NCBI RefSeq assembly: GCF_045679555.1
Contig: NC_092115.1
Coordinates: forward strand, 32,491,596 to 32,555,595
Direction: 5' to 3'
DNA from: Salvelinus alpinus
Lineage: Eukaryota; Chordata; Actinopteri; Salmoniformes; Salmonidae
DNA length: 64,000 nucleotides
Shown: positions 13,760 through 29,981 of the stretch, one piece after another
Position numbering within the stretch: position 1 is the first letter of the stretch
How the letters are laid out: each line of letters opens with the position of its first letter
The notes under the pieces: model-generated
Told to the model about the DNA's origin: nothing
Database searches by the model: none
What the model saw: only the letters and a program-made list of their open reading frames with translations
Made by a program: the position numbers and the translations under genes

Positions 13760-15192
13760 ATTTCTCCCGTTAACGGAATCGATATGACAACAGCCAGTGA
13801 AAGTGCAGGTCGCCAAATTCAAAACAACAGAAAATCCCATAATTGAAATTCCTCAAACATACAAGTATTTCACACCATTTTAAAGATACACTTCTTGTTA
13901 ATCCCACCACAGTGTCCGATTTCACATAGGCTTCACAGCGAAAGCACCACAAACGATTATGTTAGGTCAGAGCCAGAAAAACACAGCCATTTTTCCAGCC
14001 AAAGAGAGGAGTCACAAAAATCAGAAATAGAGATAGAATTAATCACTAACCTTTGATGATCTTCATCAGATGACACTCATAGGACTTCATGTTACACAAT
14101 ACGTGTATGTTTTGTTCGATAAAGTTCATATTTATATCAAAAAATCTCAGTATACATTGGCGCGTTATGTTCAGTAGTTCCAAAAACATCCGGTGATTTT
14201 GCAGAGAGCCACATCAATTTACAGAAATACTCATCATAAATGTTGATGAAAATACAAGTGTTATACATGGAACTTTAGATAAACTTCTCCATAATGCAAC
14301 CGCTGTGTCAGATTTCAAAAAAGCTTTTCGGGAAAAAGCAAACCATGCAATAATCTGAGTACGGCGCTCAGAGCCCAAACAAGCCAAAAAGATATCTGCC
14401 ATATTGTGCAGTCAACAGAAGTCAGAAATAACATTATAAATATTCACTTACCTTTGATGATCTTCATCAGAATGCACTCCCAGGAATCCCTGTTCCACAA
14501 TAAATGTTTGTTTTGTTTGATAATGTCCATAATTTATGTCCAAATAGCTCCTTTTGTTAGCGCGTTTGGTAAACAAATCCAAACTCAGGAAGTGCGTTCA
14601 CTAGGAGCAGACGAAATGTCAAAAAGTTCCATTACAGTCTGTAGAAACATGTCAAACGAAGTATAGAATCAATCTTTAGGATGTTTTTAACATAAATCTT
14701 CAATAATGTTCCAACCAGAGACTTCCTTTGTCTGTAGAAATGCAATGGAACAGAGCTCGCTCTCACGTGAACGAGCGTGGCCAGCTCGTGGCATTCTCGG
14801 GCAGACCTCTGACTCATTCCCCTGTCATTCGGCCCCCCTTCACAGTAGAAGCATCAAACAAGGTTCTAAAGACTGTTGACATCTAGTGGAAGCCTTAGGA
14901 AGTGCAACATGACCAATATCCCACTGTATCTTCAATAGGGAATGAGTTGAAAAATGACCAACCTCAGATTTCCCACTTCCTGGTTGGATTTTTTCTCAGG
15001 TTTTTGCCTGCCATATGAGTTCTGTTATACTCAGACATCATTCAAATAGTTTTAGAAACTTCAGAGTGTTTTCTATCCAAATATACTAATAATATGCATA
15101 TATTAGCAACTGGGACTGAGTAGCAGGCAGTTTACTCTGGGCACCTTATTCATCCAAGCTACTCAATACTGCCCCGAGACATAAGAAGTTAA
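13760..15192 (-). mobile_element. TTAA-bounded modular repeat, truncated copy
   Basis: The right end reads AAGAAG-TTAA at 15,187-15,192, the reverse complement of the TTAA-CTTCTT start of the element at 32,974. Inside, three blocks resemble each other, anchored at cttcttgttaatccc (13,891), cttctccataatgc (14,284) and cttcaataatgttcc (14,698), spacings of 393 and 414 bp. Blocks 1 and 2 also share gatgatcttcatcaga (near 14,055 and 14,457). No transposase ORF is visible, so it is non-autonomous. The left end is not clear and is probably truncated. The TTAA edges suggest piggyBac-type insertion, which is an inference. Confidence 0.6.
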
Positions 15193-15585
15193 ATATTTAA
15201 AAAATGTATTATTTCTCTGTATCACTACTGTCCACCAAGCAATTTTATGAAGTTGGCTTTCACTAGCCCAGATAGGTTCCCAATCTCCCAACCTCATAAC
15301 TAGCCACCAAGAAGCCATGTCAGGCAATCAATCAAGTTAGAGTAGCTAGCTTGTCTAATTATCTTAGCTTGCATGTCTAGTGACAAGGTTGGTAGACTTT
15401 AGACAAGTAAGCAATTATTAAACGTACAAAATAAGACTCACATTTCTTTCAATCTTTTACCCATATTTTTGCAGTGATGCAGAAAAGCATATTTAGTTCG
15501 TTTTTGAAAAACTACCAGTTTTTACAGACAGCTCAGTAGGTATGCTTAGATAAACAAAAGGAAAAATAATACAGTGTCAAAATTA
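15193..15585. other. AT-rich spacer
   Basis: No gene, RNA or clear element. It includes a tract of the kind cttgtctaattatcttagc that looks repetitive, but I cannot assign it. Confidence 0.4.
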
Positions 15586-15589
15586 TGCC

Positions 15590-15808
15590 GCATACCAATC
15601 TGCATCCCACTGCTGGCTTGCTTCTGAAGCTAAGCAGAGTTGGTCCTGGATGGGAGACCAGATGCTGATGGAAGCAGTGTTGGAGTGTCAGCAGGAGACA
15701 CCCTTTCATCTGGTCCAAGAAAATATCCCAATGCCCCAGGGGGTAGGGTGCTGTCTTTCAGATGGGATGTTAAATGGGTGTCCTGACTCTCTGTGGTCAC
15801 TTATCATA
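15590..15808 (+). mobile_element. 5S rRNA-derived SINE (SINE3-like), 3' truncated
   Basis: The head resembles 5S rRNA. The A-box-like tgaagctaagcag lies around 15,625-15,637 and the C-box-like tggatgggagacc at 15,647-15,659, in the right order and spacing for the internal RNA polymerase III promoter. A body follows with cccaatgccccaggg and gatgggatgttaaa, typical of fish 5S-SINEs. The copy stops at about 15,808, before any LINE-like tail, so it is 3' truncated. The 5S similarity is partial; this is not a functional 5S gene. Confidence 0.75.
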
Positions 15809-15819
15809 AGAGTAGTGTT

Positions 15820-16068
15820 TCTTGCATTTTGCCACCAAGTACTAAGTCATGTTTTGCAGAGGGGTCAAATACTTATTTCCCTCATTAAAATGCAAATCAA
15901 TTTATAACATTTTTGACATGCGTTTTTCTGGATTTTTTTGTTGTTATCCTGTTTCTCACTGTTCAAATAAACCTACCATTAAAATTATAGACTGATAATT
16001 TCTTTGTCAGTGGGCAAACGTACAAAATCAGCAGGGGATCAAATACATTTTCCCCTCACTCACATTTA
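15820..16068. mobile_element. Tc1-like transposon end fragment
   Basis: The sequence contains gtcaaatacttatttccctc near 15,868 and gatcaaatacattttcccc near 16,040, with aaataaacctaccattaaaa between. This is the terminal part of a salmonid Tc1-type element. No transposase frame is present in this piece. Confidence 0.55.
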
Positions 16069-16104
16069 AAAAATAAATATTTATTTATTTATTTTTATTT
16101 TTAA

Positions 16105-16968
16105 ATGGAAGATGTTTGGAACCACCAAGACTCTTCCTATAGCTGGCCGCCTGGCCAAACTGAGCAATTGGGGGAGAAGAGCCTTGGTCAGGGAGGTGAC
16201 CAAGAACCTGATGGTCACTCTGACAGAGCTCTAGAGTTCCTCTGTTGAGATGGGAGAACCTTCCAGAAGGACAACCATCTCTGCAGCACTCCATCAACCA
16301 GGCCTTTTTGGTAGAGTGGCCAGAGAGAAGCCACGCCTCAGTAAAAGGCACATGACAGCCTGCTCGGAGTTTGCCAAAAGGCAGCTAAAGACTCTCAGAC
16401 CATGAGAAACAAGACTCTCTGGTCAGATGAAACTAAGATTGAACTCTTTGGCCTGAATGCCAAGCGTCAAGTCTGGAAGAAACCTGGCACCATCCCTACG
16501 GGGAAGCATGGTGGTGGCAGCATCATGCTGTGAAGATGTTTTTCAGCAGCAGGGACTGGGAGACTAGTCAGGATCGAGGCAAAGATGAACGGACCAAAGT
16601 ACTGCTCCAGAGCACTCAGGACCTCGGACTTGGGCTAAGGTTCACCTTCCAACAGGACAACGACACTAAACACAGCCAAGAAAACGCAGGAGTGGCTTCG
16701 GGACAAGTCTTTGAATGTCCTTGAGTGGCCAAGCCAGAGCCCGGACTTGAACATCGCTAGAGAGACCTGAAAATAGCTGTGCAGCAACGCTCCCCATCCA
16801 ACCTGACAGAGCTTGAGAGGATCTTCGGAGAAGACTGGGAGAAACTCCTCAAATACAGGTGTGCCAAGCTTGTAGCATCATACCCAAGAAGACTCGAGGC
16901 TGTAATTGCTGCCAAAGGTGCTAAAGTCAACACTGACACACTGGAGACACTGAAGAAGGTCAAAATTG
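16105..16968 (+). pseudogene. Degenerate Tc1-like transposase, sense strand
   Basis: Translation in shifting frames gives the Tc1/mariner DDE landmarks [34 protein letters not shown] and [11 protein letters not shown], then a C-terminal EDWEKLLKYRCAKLVASYP. Frameshifts and stops break it throughout, for example the TGA after ATCATGCTG at 16,527-16,532. Terminal inverted repeats are missing. It belongs to the same family as the elements at 22,510-25,603 and 61,727-63,290. Confidence 0.85.
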
Positions 16969-18334
16969 AGATTCCATCCCCCTGTATTACATTATTCCCA
17001 ATATATTAGGAACCACAGTGTTTGCATATATTCTCTGTTCTAATTCAACTGACTCAAAAAAACAAGTGTTACCGACTGGTCCACTGATTATAGACAGAAA
17101 TTGCACTTCTCAATAAGTTAAAACGCATGAATAATGTATAACATGATTCTGAATAACACATTAATAACACTATGACTTTATTTCCCCTCAGGGGGACTGC
17201 GTCAACATCAATGGAGTGACAGCCCACTGGCACGGAACAGTGTTCAACATTGGAGACTGCATGGGAAAAGGAGCGTCACTGACCTACAATGTTGTCAGAA
17301 CACCGCCCACACAGAAAGCTTGGGCTTGTATACCAAGAAAATAAAAAGTGCACAATATTAATTCAGACTTCATGCACATGTTCCACCTCTTAGTCGATGT
17401 TTGAATTAAGCTACAACATGTAAGCAACTTGGCCTTGATATCTTAACATGTTCTGGATAGGAGAACTTGTAACAGTAAGGCTTGTGCACTGATTGCATCT
17501 TGTGTTCTTTCCTCAGACCTCATTGAAAAGTCTATGGCTGTGGTGCAATTCCCGAGTGCCAAGAGGTTCAAGCCCTCCTATTTGCACAGGTGGGTCATAA
17601 TGACATGTCCATCATGTTTATAGTCAAACTTGAGGTCCCTGAAACAGCATAAAGTCTAACATCAACACGCCTCCTGTGTTACAGACTGCAGTGGCAGTTT
17701 GTGTAATTGGACTAAGCCATATGTCATATGGTTTCCATATCACCCTTAGTTTTGGCATGTCGTAGAACTACATTGTCTTCGTGGAGACCCCTGTGAAAAT
17801 CAACCTTAAGTTCCTGGAGCATCCGAGGCGCCAACTACATGTATTGCTTTGAGTCCAATGACGTTATTGGTGTCAGGAAATAAACACTCAATATACTTTG
17901 GTTTAAAAGTGACACATTTATATACAGGAACATACAGTAACAGCATACTGTACCTAATCCTGGCACTGAGAACCAAATCATGCATGTGTGCTGTCTCAAG
18001 AGACTTCAGCATACCCCATCTGCATTTCACAGACGTGGTTCCACATCGTCAGAAAGGACATTGGAGGAGGACAAGGAGAGTATGTTGACCATAAGTTCAG
18101 GGCTGCTCCTATCAACCTGTTTCATCACATCAACACTTACGAGGAACAAGGCTTCGTCGTGGCTGACGTGTGTACATAGAAAGGGTAATGGAACAGCAAA
18201 AAATGTCTCTCATAAGCAATGGCAATGTCAGTACACTGGCAAATGTAAATGTGTATATAAAAAGTGATGACGTCATAACTGACTAGATAGTTTATGGACT
18301 GAGGGATTTCAGGGGTGGCATACATTTGAAGTGA

Positions 18335-18996
18335 GTTGCCTTACACGGAACCCAAACCGGCTGCGCGCGTGCGCCATAGTGCATAAATGTATTTTGTCCC
18401 CCCACACCAAACGTGATCACGACACGCAGGTTAAAATATCAAAACAAACTCTGAACCAATTATATTAATTTGGGGACAGGTCGAAAAGCATTAAACATTT
18501 ATGGCAATTTAGCTAGCTAGCTAGCTTGCACTTGCTAGCTAATTGGTCCTATTTAGCTAGCTTGCTGTTGCTAGCTAATTTGTCCTGGGATATAAACATT
18601 GAGTTGTTATTTTACCTGAAATGCACAAGGTCCTCTACTCCACCAATTAATCCACACATAAAACGGTCAACCGAATCGTTTCTAGTCATCTCTCCTCCTT
18701 CTAGGGTTTTTCTTCTCTTGACTTTATATTGCGATTGGCAACTTTCATAAATTAGGTGCATTACCGGCACTGACCTCGTTTGTCTTTCAGTCACCCGCAT
18801 GGGTATAACCAATGAGGAGATGGCACATTTGTAGCTGCTTCTATAAACCAATGAGGAGATGGTAGAGGCAGGACTTGCAGCACGATCTGCGTCAGAAATA
18901 GAACTGACTTCTATTTTAGCCCTTGGCAACGCAGACGCTCGTTGGTGCGCAACAATTGAATAACATGTATGTCTAAATTTATTTTGCAGTCGTGGT
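18335..18996. mobile_element. Non-autonomous dispersed element in a pseudogene intron
   Basis: Between exon remnants 4 and 5 lies a block starting near ttacacggaacccaaaccgg and ending near aaatttattttgcag. It carries gctagctagctagcttgc and two copies of accaatgaggagatgg (near 18,809 and 18,847). I recognise it as a repeat seen widely in salmonids. No ORF of note is present. Its class is not evident from the ends. Confidence 0.5.
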
Positions 18997-20389
18997 GTAG
19001 TCAGCCTGTTAGCAATGTCCTTTTTCAGAATAATTGATTAATGATTCCTAGCCCATGGTCTTTAAACACTGTCTGTTCAAAGGATTATACAACTCATTCT
19101 TTATTTTGTTTCCTGGTAGGTTTGAGTTTGTTTACAAGTACCTTTGGCTGGCCAACCTGCGCTTCAACTGGGAGGAGGTGAAGAAGGCAGCCATGATGAC
19201 TCCTCAGCCAGAGGTCAAGAGATACGTCATCCCACTGGACATCCACAGGGTAAGTTATTTCCTGCCCTGAATGGAAATCCTGAAATGGAAGCTGAAATCC
19301 GCGAAAGGTGAAACAGCGCCACTGGTCGCCCCAAGCACGTTATTGTTTTTGTTCTGGTTTTGAAACGGAGGACATGAGCATCCAGCTTCGTGAAGAAGAA
19401 AAAAATCTTAGTATGTACTATGTTCTATTGCGCTTGCAATAATGTCCGAGGGGGGGAAATGCATTTGTTTGAAGTAACGTCTTTGTTATTGTAATATCGC
19501 AAACACCACGAATTCCGGCTTTAGAAAAAATGTATTTTTCATTTCCATATGTGTCAATTGTTTTTTACATTCAAGTGCATATGTGCATACCCTGTATTTC
19601 CCCTTCTTTTGGATAGCAACATATACTGATTATATGTTCCAGGAGGAGCAGGGAAAGAACCTGATCTGCCTGCCATACACCACGGCAACAGCGGTGATGT
19701 GTTCTGACGGGACCATCTGTCTGGAGCCTGAAGCGCTGTTCTCTGGGCCCCGCCAAGCCTTTGAGTTCCTTTAAATCAACTATTAGAAGCACGGTGGGAA
19801 GAACTACACATATGCCTACGCCTCAACCACTTCAGGGTTGAGGCGATCCCTGACAGGGTGAGTCATCTTGTTTGCCACAAATCGGTCTTCAAAATCTTCT
19901 AACTCTGAGCAGTGAATAGCAGGGGCCATAGCATGTTACCTGAGTGACCATGAGTTTCTGTCTATATATGGTTGTACATCATCAAGCTGAATGTGAAGAC
20001 CAAAACATGTATGTTAGACCTTGATGAGTCTCTGTCCACTTGCGGCTGTAGATTATCAAGTTGAATGTGAAGACCAAGGAGACCTAGGTGTGGAAGGAGC
20101 TGGACTCCTACCCCTCAGAGCCTGTTTATGCAAACCCTCGATGGCATGGATGAGGATGATGGTATGTACTGTACTGTTACTGTAGTATACGGTAACAGTT
20201 ACAGGTATGGTGCAGGGCAAACACATACCCAGTATCTTGTTTGTGTTAGTGTTAGGAAGAGAGTTTAAGAGACTTTAGCTATTTATCCAGGGACAAGGCA
20301 TTTCAATTTAGTAGAAACATTTTCTCAGCAAAATTGATCAAAAGTGGGGTTACTGTAAAATTTGGTGGGCACTCTATTTTCAAACCTGG

Positions 20390-20755
20390 ACTCAGGGGTA
20401 GACGTAACATAGTAAATGTAAATCTGTCTACCTCCATTTAGTATGATATGTTGTGTATTAATTTGTGGATGTCCATCATCCATTTCGTATAATATGGTAT
20501 GAATTACATTTCGTATGATATGTTACGAACTGCAATGCGTACAATATGCTATGAATATATAATATGTATGATTTGTTACTAATTTCAATTTGTTGTGGCT
20601 AACGTTAGCTAGGTGGCTAACGTTACCTACCCTAGGGGTTTGGGGTTAAGGTTAAAGGGTTAAGTAATCTTCGTCTTATGTAACCATACCAAACATAACA
20701 TATCATACTAATTTGAGATTCCCCGATATAATATGTTACGTCTAGTCTATGCACC
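20390..20755. repeat. Dispersed AT-rich repeat with internal short motifs
   Basis: Short near-copies of tttcgtatgatatgttacga recur (20,460-20,540), followed by two copies of ggctaacgtta (20,597-20,625) and a gggttaaggttaaaggg tract. This pattern is typical of a fish interspersed repeat and lies in the last intron of the RPE65-like pseudogene. Confidence 0.45.
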
Positions 20756-20946
20756 CAGGCTGTTTTCTAACAACCAGTGTGGTTTTCCAATGACTCACAG
20801 GTGTCCTGTTGACCATTGTGGTGGCCCCCGGGGCCCAGAGGCCAGGGTACATGCTGATCCTCAACGCCAAGGACATGTCGGAGATCGGCAGGGCAGAGGT
20901 GGAGTGCTCTATGCCTGTCACCTTCCACGGAATGTACAAGCCATAA

Positions 20947-22052
20947 CCTGGCAACAATACTCAGGGCACAAAGACTAGTATTCACCATTCCAAGCTATTC
21001 AAACTAACTAAGCACCAACTGTCACTCAACAATAGAACAAATAAATAAACAATGACAAACTATAGGTTACAAATAACTTACAAAAAAAGCCACGTACCTG
21101 ATCATCTTACATCATGATTTGAAGTCATTTAACTTTGTGAAACCTATGATTTAGTATGGTTGAGCGTTCATTTTGGGGAAAATAGAACCTGCAGGTATCA
21201 GGGCATCAGTAGGCTTCTTACAATTATTTCTCAGCGGCACCACAATCATAACAATCTGAATACAATTACTGTGCCAGTGCTGGAAATCAATGACTTTGTT
21301 CACAGTGCCATGTCTGTTGAGTACTTCAGGGTTGCAATAATAAAAAATAGAATCAAAACACTGGCCTTTCTTTTGTATGCCAATTATTTTGGGAAAGTTG
21401 CATGGTGTAACTAATAATTTGACTATTTTATATTGTATAAAAACACCTCATCCCCTATAGATGCACGTGTAGTGCAGGTACATATATGAAAGCGCTAGTC
21501 CCAAAGGCAACAATAAAGTCCCTCTGCTCCATGTCAGTGCTCCTTCATGAAAATAAGATTTGAATACATTCTGAGACCTTGCACCCCAAAACCTTTCTAA
21601 TGCTGATTGGAACTACTAGTGAAAGGGCAACAAAGACTAGCTGTTGCCATATAAAATCTGATTAGGTGTATTGTATGCATGCACGACTAAGTCGTTTTGG
21701 ATAAAAGTGTCTGCTTAATGGCATATATTATTATGATTGTATTAAGTTTCAAGGAAAAGTACAAACATGTTAGCATGTTGCAACTAGAGTAATTCTTTTG
21801 ACAGAGCCCATGTTTTGTTTAACGTTGCCTAATGTAATCTTGCCTACGTATCATGACATTAGCCTCGCTAGCCTAAGCTTTTCAGGTGATTGCATTGCAA
21901 CATTGCTAAACTAATCACACCGATTAATTGATTAATTGGGTCAAACACCTAATCTGAGGAACAAACAGGCATGTTGCTAATCCCTTTTGTAAAAGCACAG
22001 ATCATGGCCATAAAAGCCTGGCTTTGTACAAAACTGTATGGCCATGTCTCGA
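20947..22052. other. Intergenic sequence
   Basis: No gene is supported. An AATAAA near 21,040 could be the old polyadenylation signal of the RPE65-like pseudogene. A fragment resembling a fish SINE/LINE tail (ggataaaagtgtctgcttaa) lies at about 21,697-21,717. Confidence 0.4.
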
Positions 22053-22199
22053 CAGGCAGCCTAATTCTGATATTTTTTTCCACTAATTGGTCTTCATACC
22101 AATCAGATCAGCTCTGAAAAACATCTTATGTGAAAAGATCTTACGTGATTGGTCAAAAGACCAATTAGCGTAAAAAAAAAATCTGTATTGGGCTGCCTG
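22053..22199. mobile_element. Palindromic MITE
   Basis: The ends are CAGGCAGCC (22,053) and GGCTGCCTG (22,191-22,199), and the interior folds back through ccactaattggtcttc against gaccaattagcgt. A related core is found at 49,031-49,160. Confidence 0.65.
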
Positions 22200-22509
22200 T
22201 GGCAAGAGACTTTCAAACACCATGGCAACGATAATAACAGCTATAAAAAATAAAAAAAAAGGAGCAAGATATACTGTATGTACTGTGTTGATAGAGCTTT
22301 AAAGGGGAAATAACATTGTACTACCATCTGGTTTAACTAAAAGATACTACAGTCTCAGAACACATTCAGGGATTACCCAAGTGTGTGCTTTCCGGTTTAT
22401 TTATTTTTTTACAGATTCAATATGGGGGCTGTTTGGCCTTCCAAAAACCAAGATTACATTTATTTTCAGATTCCTGAACAAAAAAAAGAAGCAAAAGATG
22501 TAAAAAAAC

Positions 22510-25603
<3,094 letters not shown>

Positions 25604-25753
25604 TAAATCTTCTCCCTCTTGCACTCTATATCTTTGGGACAGAGTTTTGCAGATGCATAGTTAAACCAGTGTAAACTCTAATGGCCAAAACTTTTATCTC
25701 CTACAAACACAATGACAAACAATACATCTAAAGGTAGGAGATACACAAACATC
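25604..25753. other. Short spacer
   Basis: No gene or recognised element. Confidence 0.4.
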
Positions 25754-26338
25754 CAGTGGTGTAAAGTACTTAAGTAAAAATACTTTAAAGTACTACTTAA
25801 GTAGTTTTTGGGGGTATCTGTACTCTAGTATTTATATTTTTGACTACTTTTACTTCACTACATTCCTAAAGAAAATAATGTATTTTTTACTCCACGCATT
25901 TTCCCTGACACCCAAAAGTACTCGGTACATCTTGAATGCTTAGCAGGACAGGAAAATGGTCCAATGCACGCACTTCTCAAGAGAACATCCCTGGTCATCC
26001 CTACTGCCTCTGATCTGGCAGACTCAATAAGCACAAATGCTTTGTTTTGTAAATTATGTGTGAGTGTGCTCTTGTCTATCCGTAAAATTAAAAAACAAGA
26101 AAATGGTGTCGTCTGGTTTGCTTAATATAAGGAATTTGAAATGATTTATACTTTACATTTGATACTTAAGTATATTTTAGCAATTACATTCATCTTTGGT
26201 ACTTAAGTATATTTAAAACCAAATACTCTAACTTTTACTCAAGTAGTATTTTACTGGGTGACTTTAACTTGAGTCATTTTCTATTAAGGTATCTTTATTT
26301 TTACTCAAGTATGAATTTGGGTACTTTTTCCACCACTG
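25754..26338. mobile_element. hAT-type non-autonomous element with 8-bp target duplication
   Basis: The termini are CAGTGGTGTAAAGTAC and GTACTTTTTCCACCACTG, an imperfect inverted repeat. The flanking 8-mers caaacatc and caaacata match at 7 of 8 positions, which fits the 8-bp duplication of hAT transposases. The interior is full of acttaagta-type motifs and has no transposase ORF. Confidence 0.8.
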
Positions 26339-28042
<1,704 letters not shown>

Positions 28043-28095
28043 TAGGGGTGCGGCTAGGCGGAGCTCATCATAATGGGGTAGGGTTGTCTTAGGGG

Positions 28096-29981
28096 TCAGT
28101 TGGTCTCGTAGGTGGAAAGCAGGGCAGCATCCACAGGCTCCATGCAGGAGGGGCAGGTGAAGGACCTCATCAGCCAGTCATCTATACAGTCCATGTGGTA
28201 AATGTGCATACAGGGCAGGAACCGGATGGGGTCCCCGTACACAAAGTCCATCATACATATCACACACCTAGAAAATGGGTTATATACAATTATGAATAGT
28301 AGTTTTGATTAGAGTCTGTCGTATATTTTTCCTGAGCACATTACCTGACCAGAAAAAACTATGGGCACTAGTTATGTTAAACACACAGTTAAATGTTACA
28401 GCTAGGGCCGAAATTTTACCTAGTTAGGTCACATGATCAGTGATCTTTATCAATAACATCAGAGAATAAAAACAGTGGTAAACTAATTATATCAATATAT
28501 AATATCAAAGAATAAAAACAGTGGTATGCAGATGCTCACTCTCTGATTTTTTTCTCGGAGCCGTCCCGGCCTCCGTCATAGACGCCCCGGGGAAGATGCT
28601 GGATGAGGCCGATACGCTGGGCGATACGGACCTGCTCCTCCTCAGTCAGCTGGGTGGCCAGGCGGGCCTGGCTGGGGGTGGGGTGGTACACCGGCATGTG
28701 AGCCTGCTCCTGGAGAAAAGACACACATACAGAGGAGAGTCAATACACATGCCAACTCAACTGGACTGATCGCACAACCCAGTGTTTTATCAATCACTGT
28801 ATGGGTGAGGTGGGATGGGCACCCCTCCTAGCTCGGTTTCACCCTGCCTATAAGAGTGGCTGGGCTTATATTGGTTTCAATTGATAAAGTTGATGCCAGA
28901 TGACACCTAGTTGTAATAGTAGAATGCACAAGGTGCAATTCTGAAATTGGGCAGTGCATCATCAGTTCCTCTTGTCATGTTAGTCATTGCATACCTTAGA
29001 GAGCTATTTCTAACTTGTCAGAAATTTCATGTCAGCTAAAGTTTTTTCATTTAGGCTTTTTAAGCCCATAGATACTGTTGTACTGTTATCCACCCTGCCG
29101 TGGATAAAGCAGTTGACAAAAACTGCCCATTATGGACATTATTGGCAAAAGGAACACTTTTGTGAGATTTAAAAGCATTTGGGCAACAAAAGTGCTGCGT
29201 GTGTGTTTTTTCCTTTGTGTAACTGGGTTTGTTAAACTATTGTAATATGAAAACTCAGACCCATAATCAGTTGCAATACCTAGCTATGAAAATAATAATT
29301 TTAATGCACTATGGACTCCCGTGTGGCGCAGTAGTCTAAGGCACTGCATAGTCTAAGGTGTCACTACAGTCCCTGGTTCGAATTCAGGCTGTATCACATC
29401 TGGCCGTGACTGGGAGTCCCATAGGGCTGAGCACAATTGGCCCTTGTCCAGGTTTGGCCGGGGTAGGCCGCCATTGTAAATAAGAATTCGTGCTTAACTG
29501 ACTAAAAAATATATATATATCAAAATATTCAAAACCTATTATTTCCCCTGGTCTTTAAATCTTTCATTCGGACTAATCTGAAGGCAAATTGAAACTATAC
29601 ATTTGACAGCAACTTTAAACTATAACGTTACCGAGCTAGATGAATGAGTCATAAATGGTCTGGAAGAGTACAAAAGAAAATACATCAACCAGCTAGCTAA
29701 ATAATCAGAAAATGTTTTGACCAGATTCCCAAGATGTTAAATGCCTTTGACCCCTACCCTGGGTTTTGCATAATTCTGTCAATTATCATAACCCTACTTC
29801 ACCCTACTAACGTTTGTTAGCTAAATAACTAATAAAACTATCTAGCTAAGTTAATATTAAGTCTGACCTGGTAAGGCGGAGGTGGCTCCAAATCCGCGTC
29901 TGCGTCCCCATAACTTCCTCTGTCAGACTCGTGAAGCAAAGATATATCGTCCGACGTCGGCGATTTGAGACAATTTCCCAT
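28096..29981 (-). CDS. rnf11: RING finger protein 11
   Basis: RNF11 is a small RING-H2 E3 ligase adaptor that binds NEDD4-family WW domains and takes part in the A20 complex that limits NF-kB signalling; it is membrane-linked through acylation. Three coding exons on the minus strand, 29,868-29,981, 28,540-28,709 and 28,096-28,267, join in frame (456 nt, 151 aa plus stop) with GT-AG sites. The start is MGNCLKSP, with glycine 2 and cysteine 4 in the acylation position. A PPPPYQ motif at residues 33-38 supplies the PPxY WW-binding site. The RING-H2 ligands are C96, C99, C114, H116, H119, C122, C133 and C136. The human protein is 154 aa, so this copy is complete. Exon 1/2 splits after PPPPYQ, as expected. 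Salmonids usually keep duplicates, so the a/b label is unknown. Confidence 0.97.
29314..29508 (+). mobile_element. tRNA-derived SINE in rnf11 intron 1
   Basis: An A-box-like tggcgcagtagtctaaggca starts near 29,323, and a B-box GGTTCGAATTC lies at 29,375-29,385. The tail cattgtaaataagaattcg resembles the 3' end of the LINE at 33,478-37,590, so this SINE may use that LINE's machinery. It ends in an AT-rich run. Confidence 0.8.

Larger units (their letters stand above)
17192..20946 (+). pseudogene. RPE65-like retinoid isomerohydrolase pseudogene, 3' two-thirds
   Basis: Eight exon remnants match the carotenoid-oxygenase family, closest to RPE65, the iron enzyme that converts all-trans retinyl ester to a cis-retinol. 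Remnants lie at 17,192-~17,320, 17,517-17,589, 17,750-~17,877, 18,033-18,184, 19,120-19,249, 19,643-19,857, 20,052-20,161 and 20,801-20,946. Readable segments include [75 protein letters not shown] and [10 protein letters not shown] before the TAA at 20,944. Lesions: a stop in exon 3 (FGMS*NYIV) and a frameshift; TGG to TAG in exon 4; TAA and TAG plus a frameshift in exon 6; TGG to TAG and a frameshift in exon 7; loss of the exon 1 donor. The N-terminal ~170 residues are absent, and upstream sequence is only repeats. The histidines equivalent to the four iron ligands are still present. An rpe65 paralogue is the likely parent. Confidence 0.88.

Noticed and set aside
15600-15665. Functional 5S rRNA gene
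   Set aside because: Only part of 5S is present and diverged, joined to a SINE body with no terminator T-run in place.
29314-29400. Functional tRNA gene
   Set aside because: A- and B-box-like sequences are present, but no cloverleaf with an intact acceptor stem can be drawn; it is the head of a SINE.
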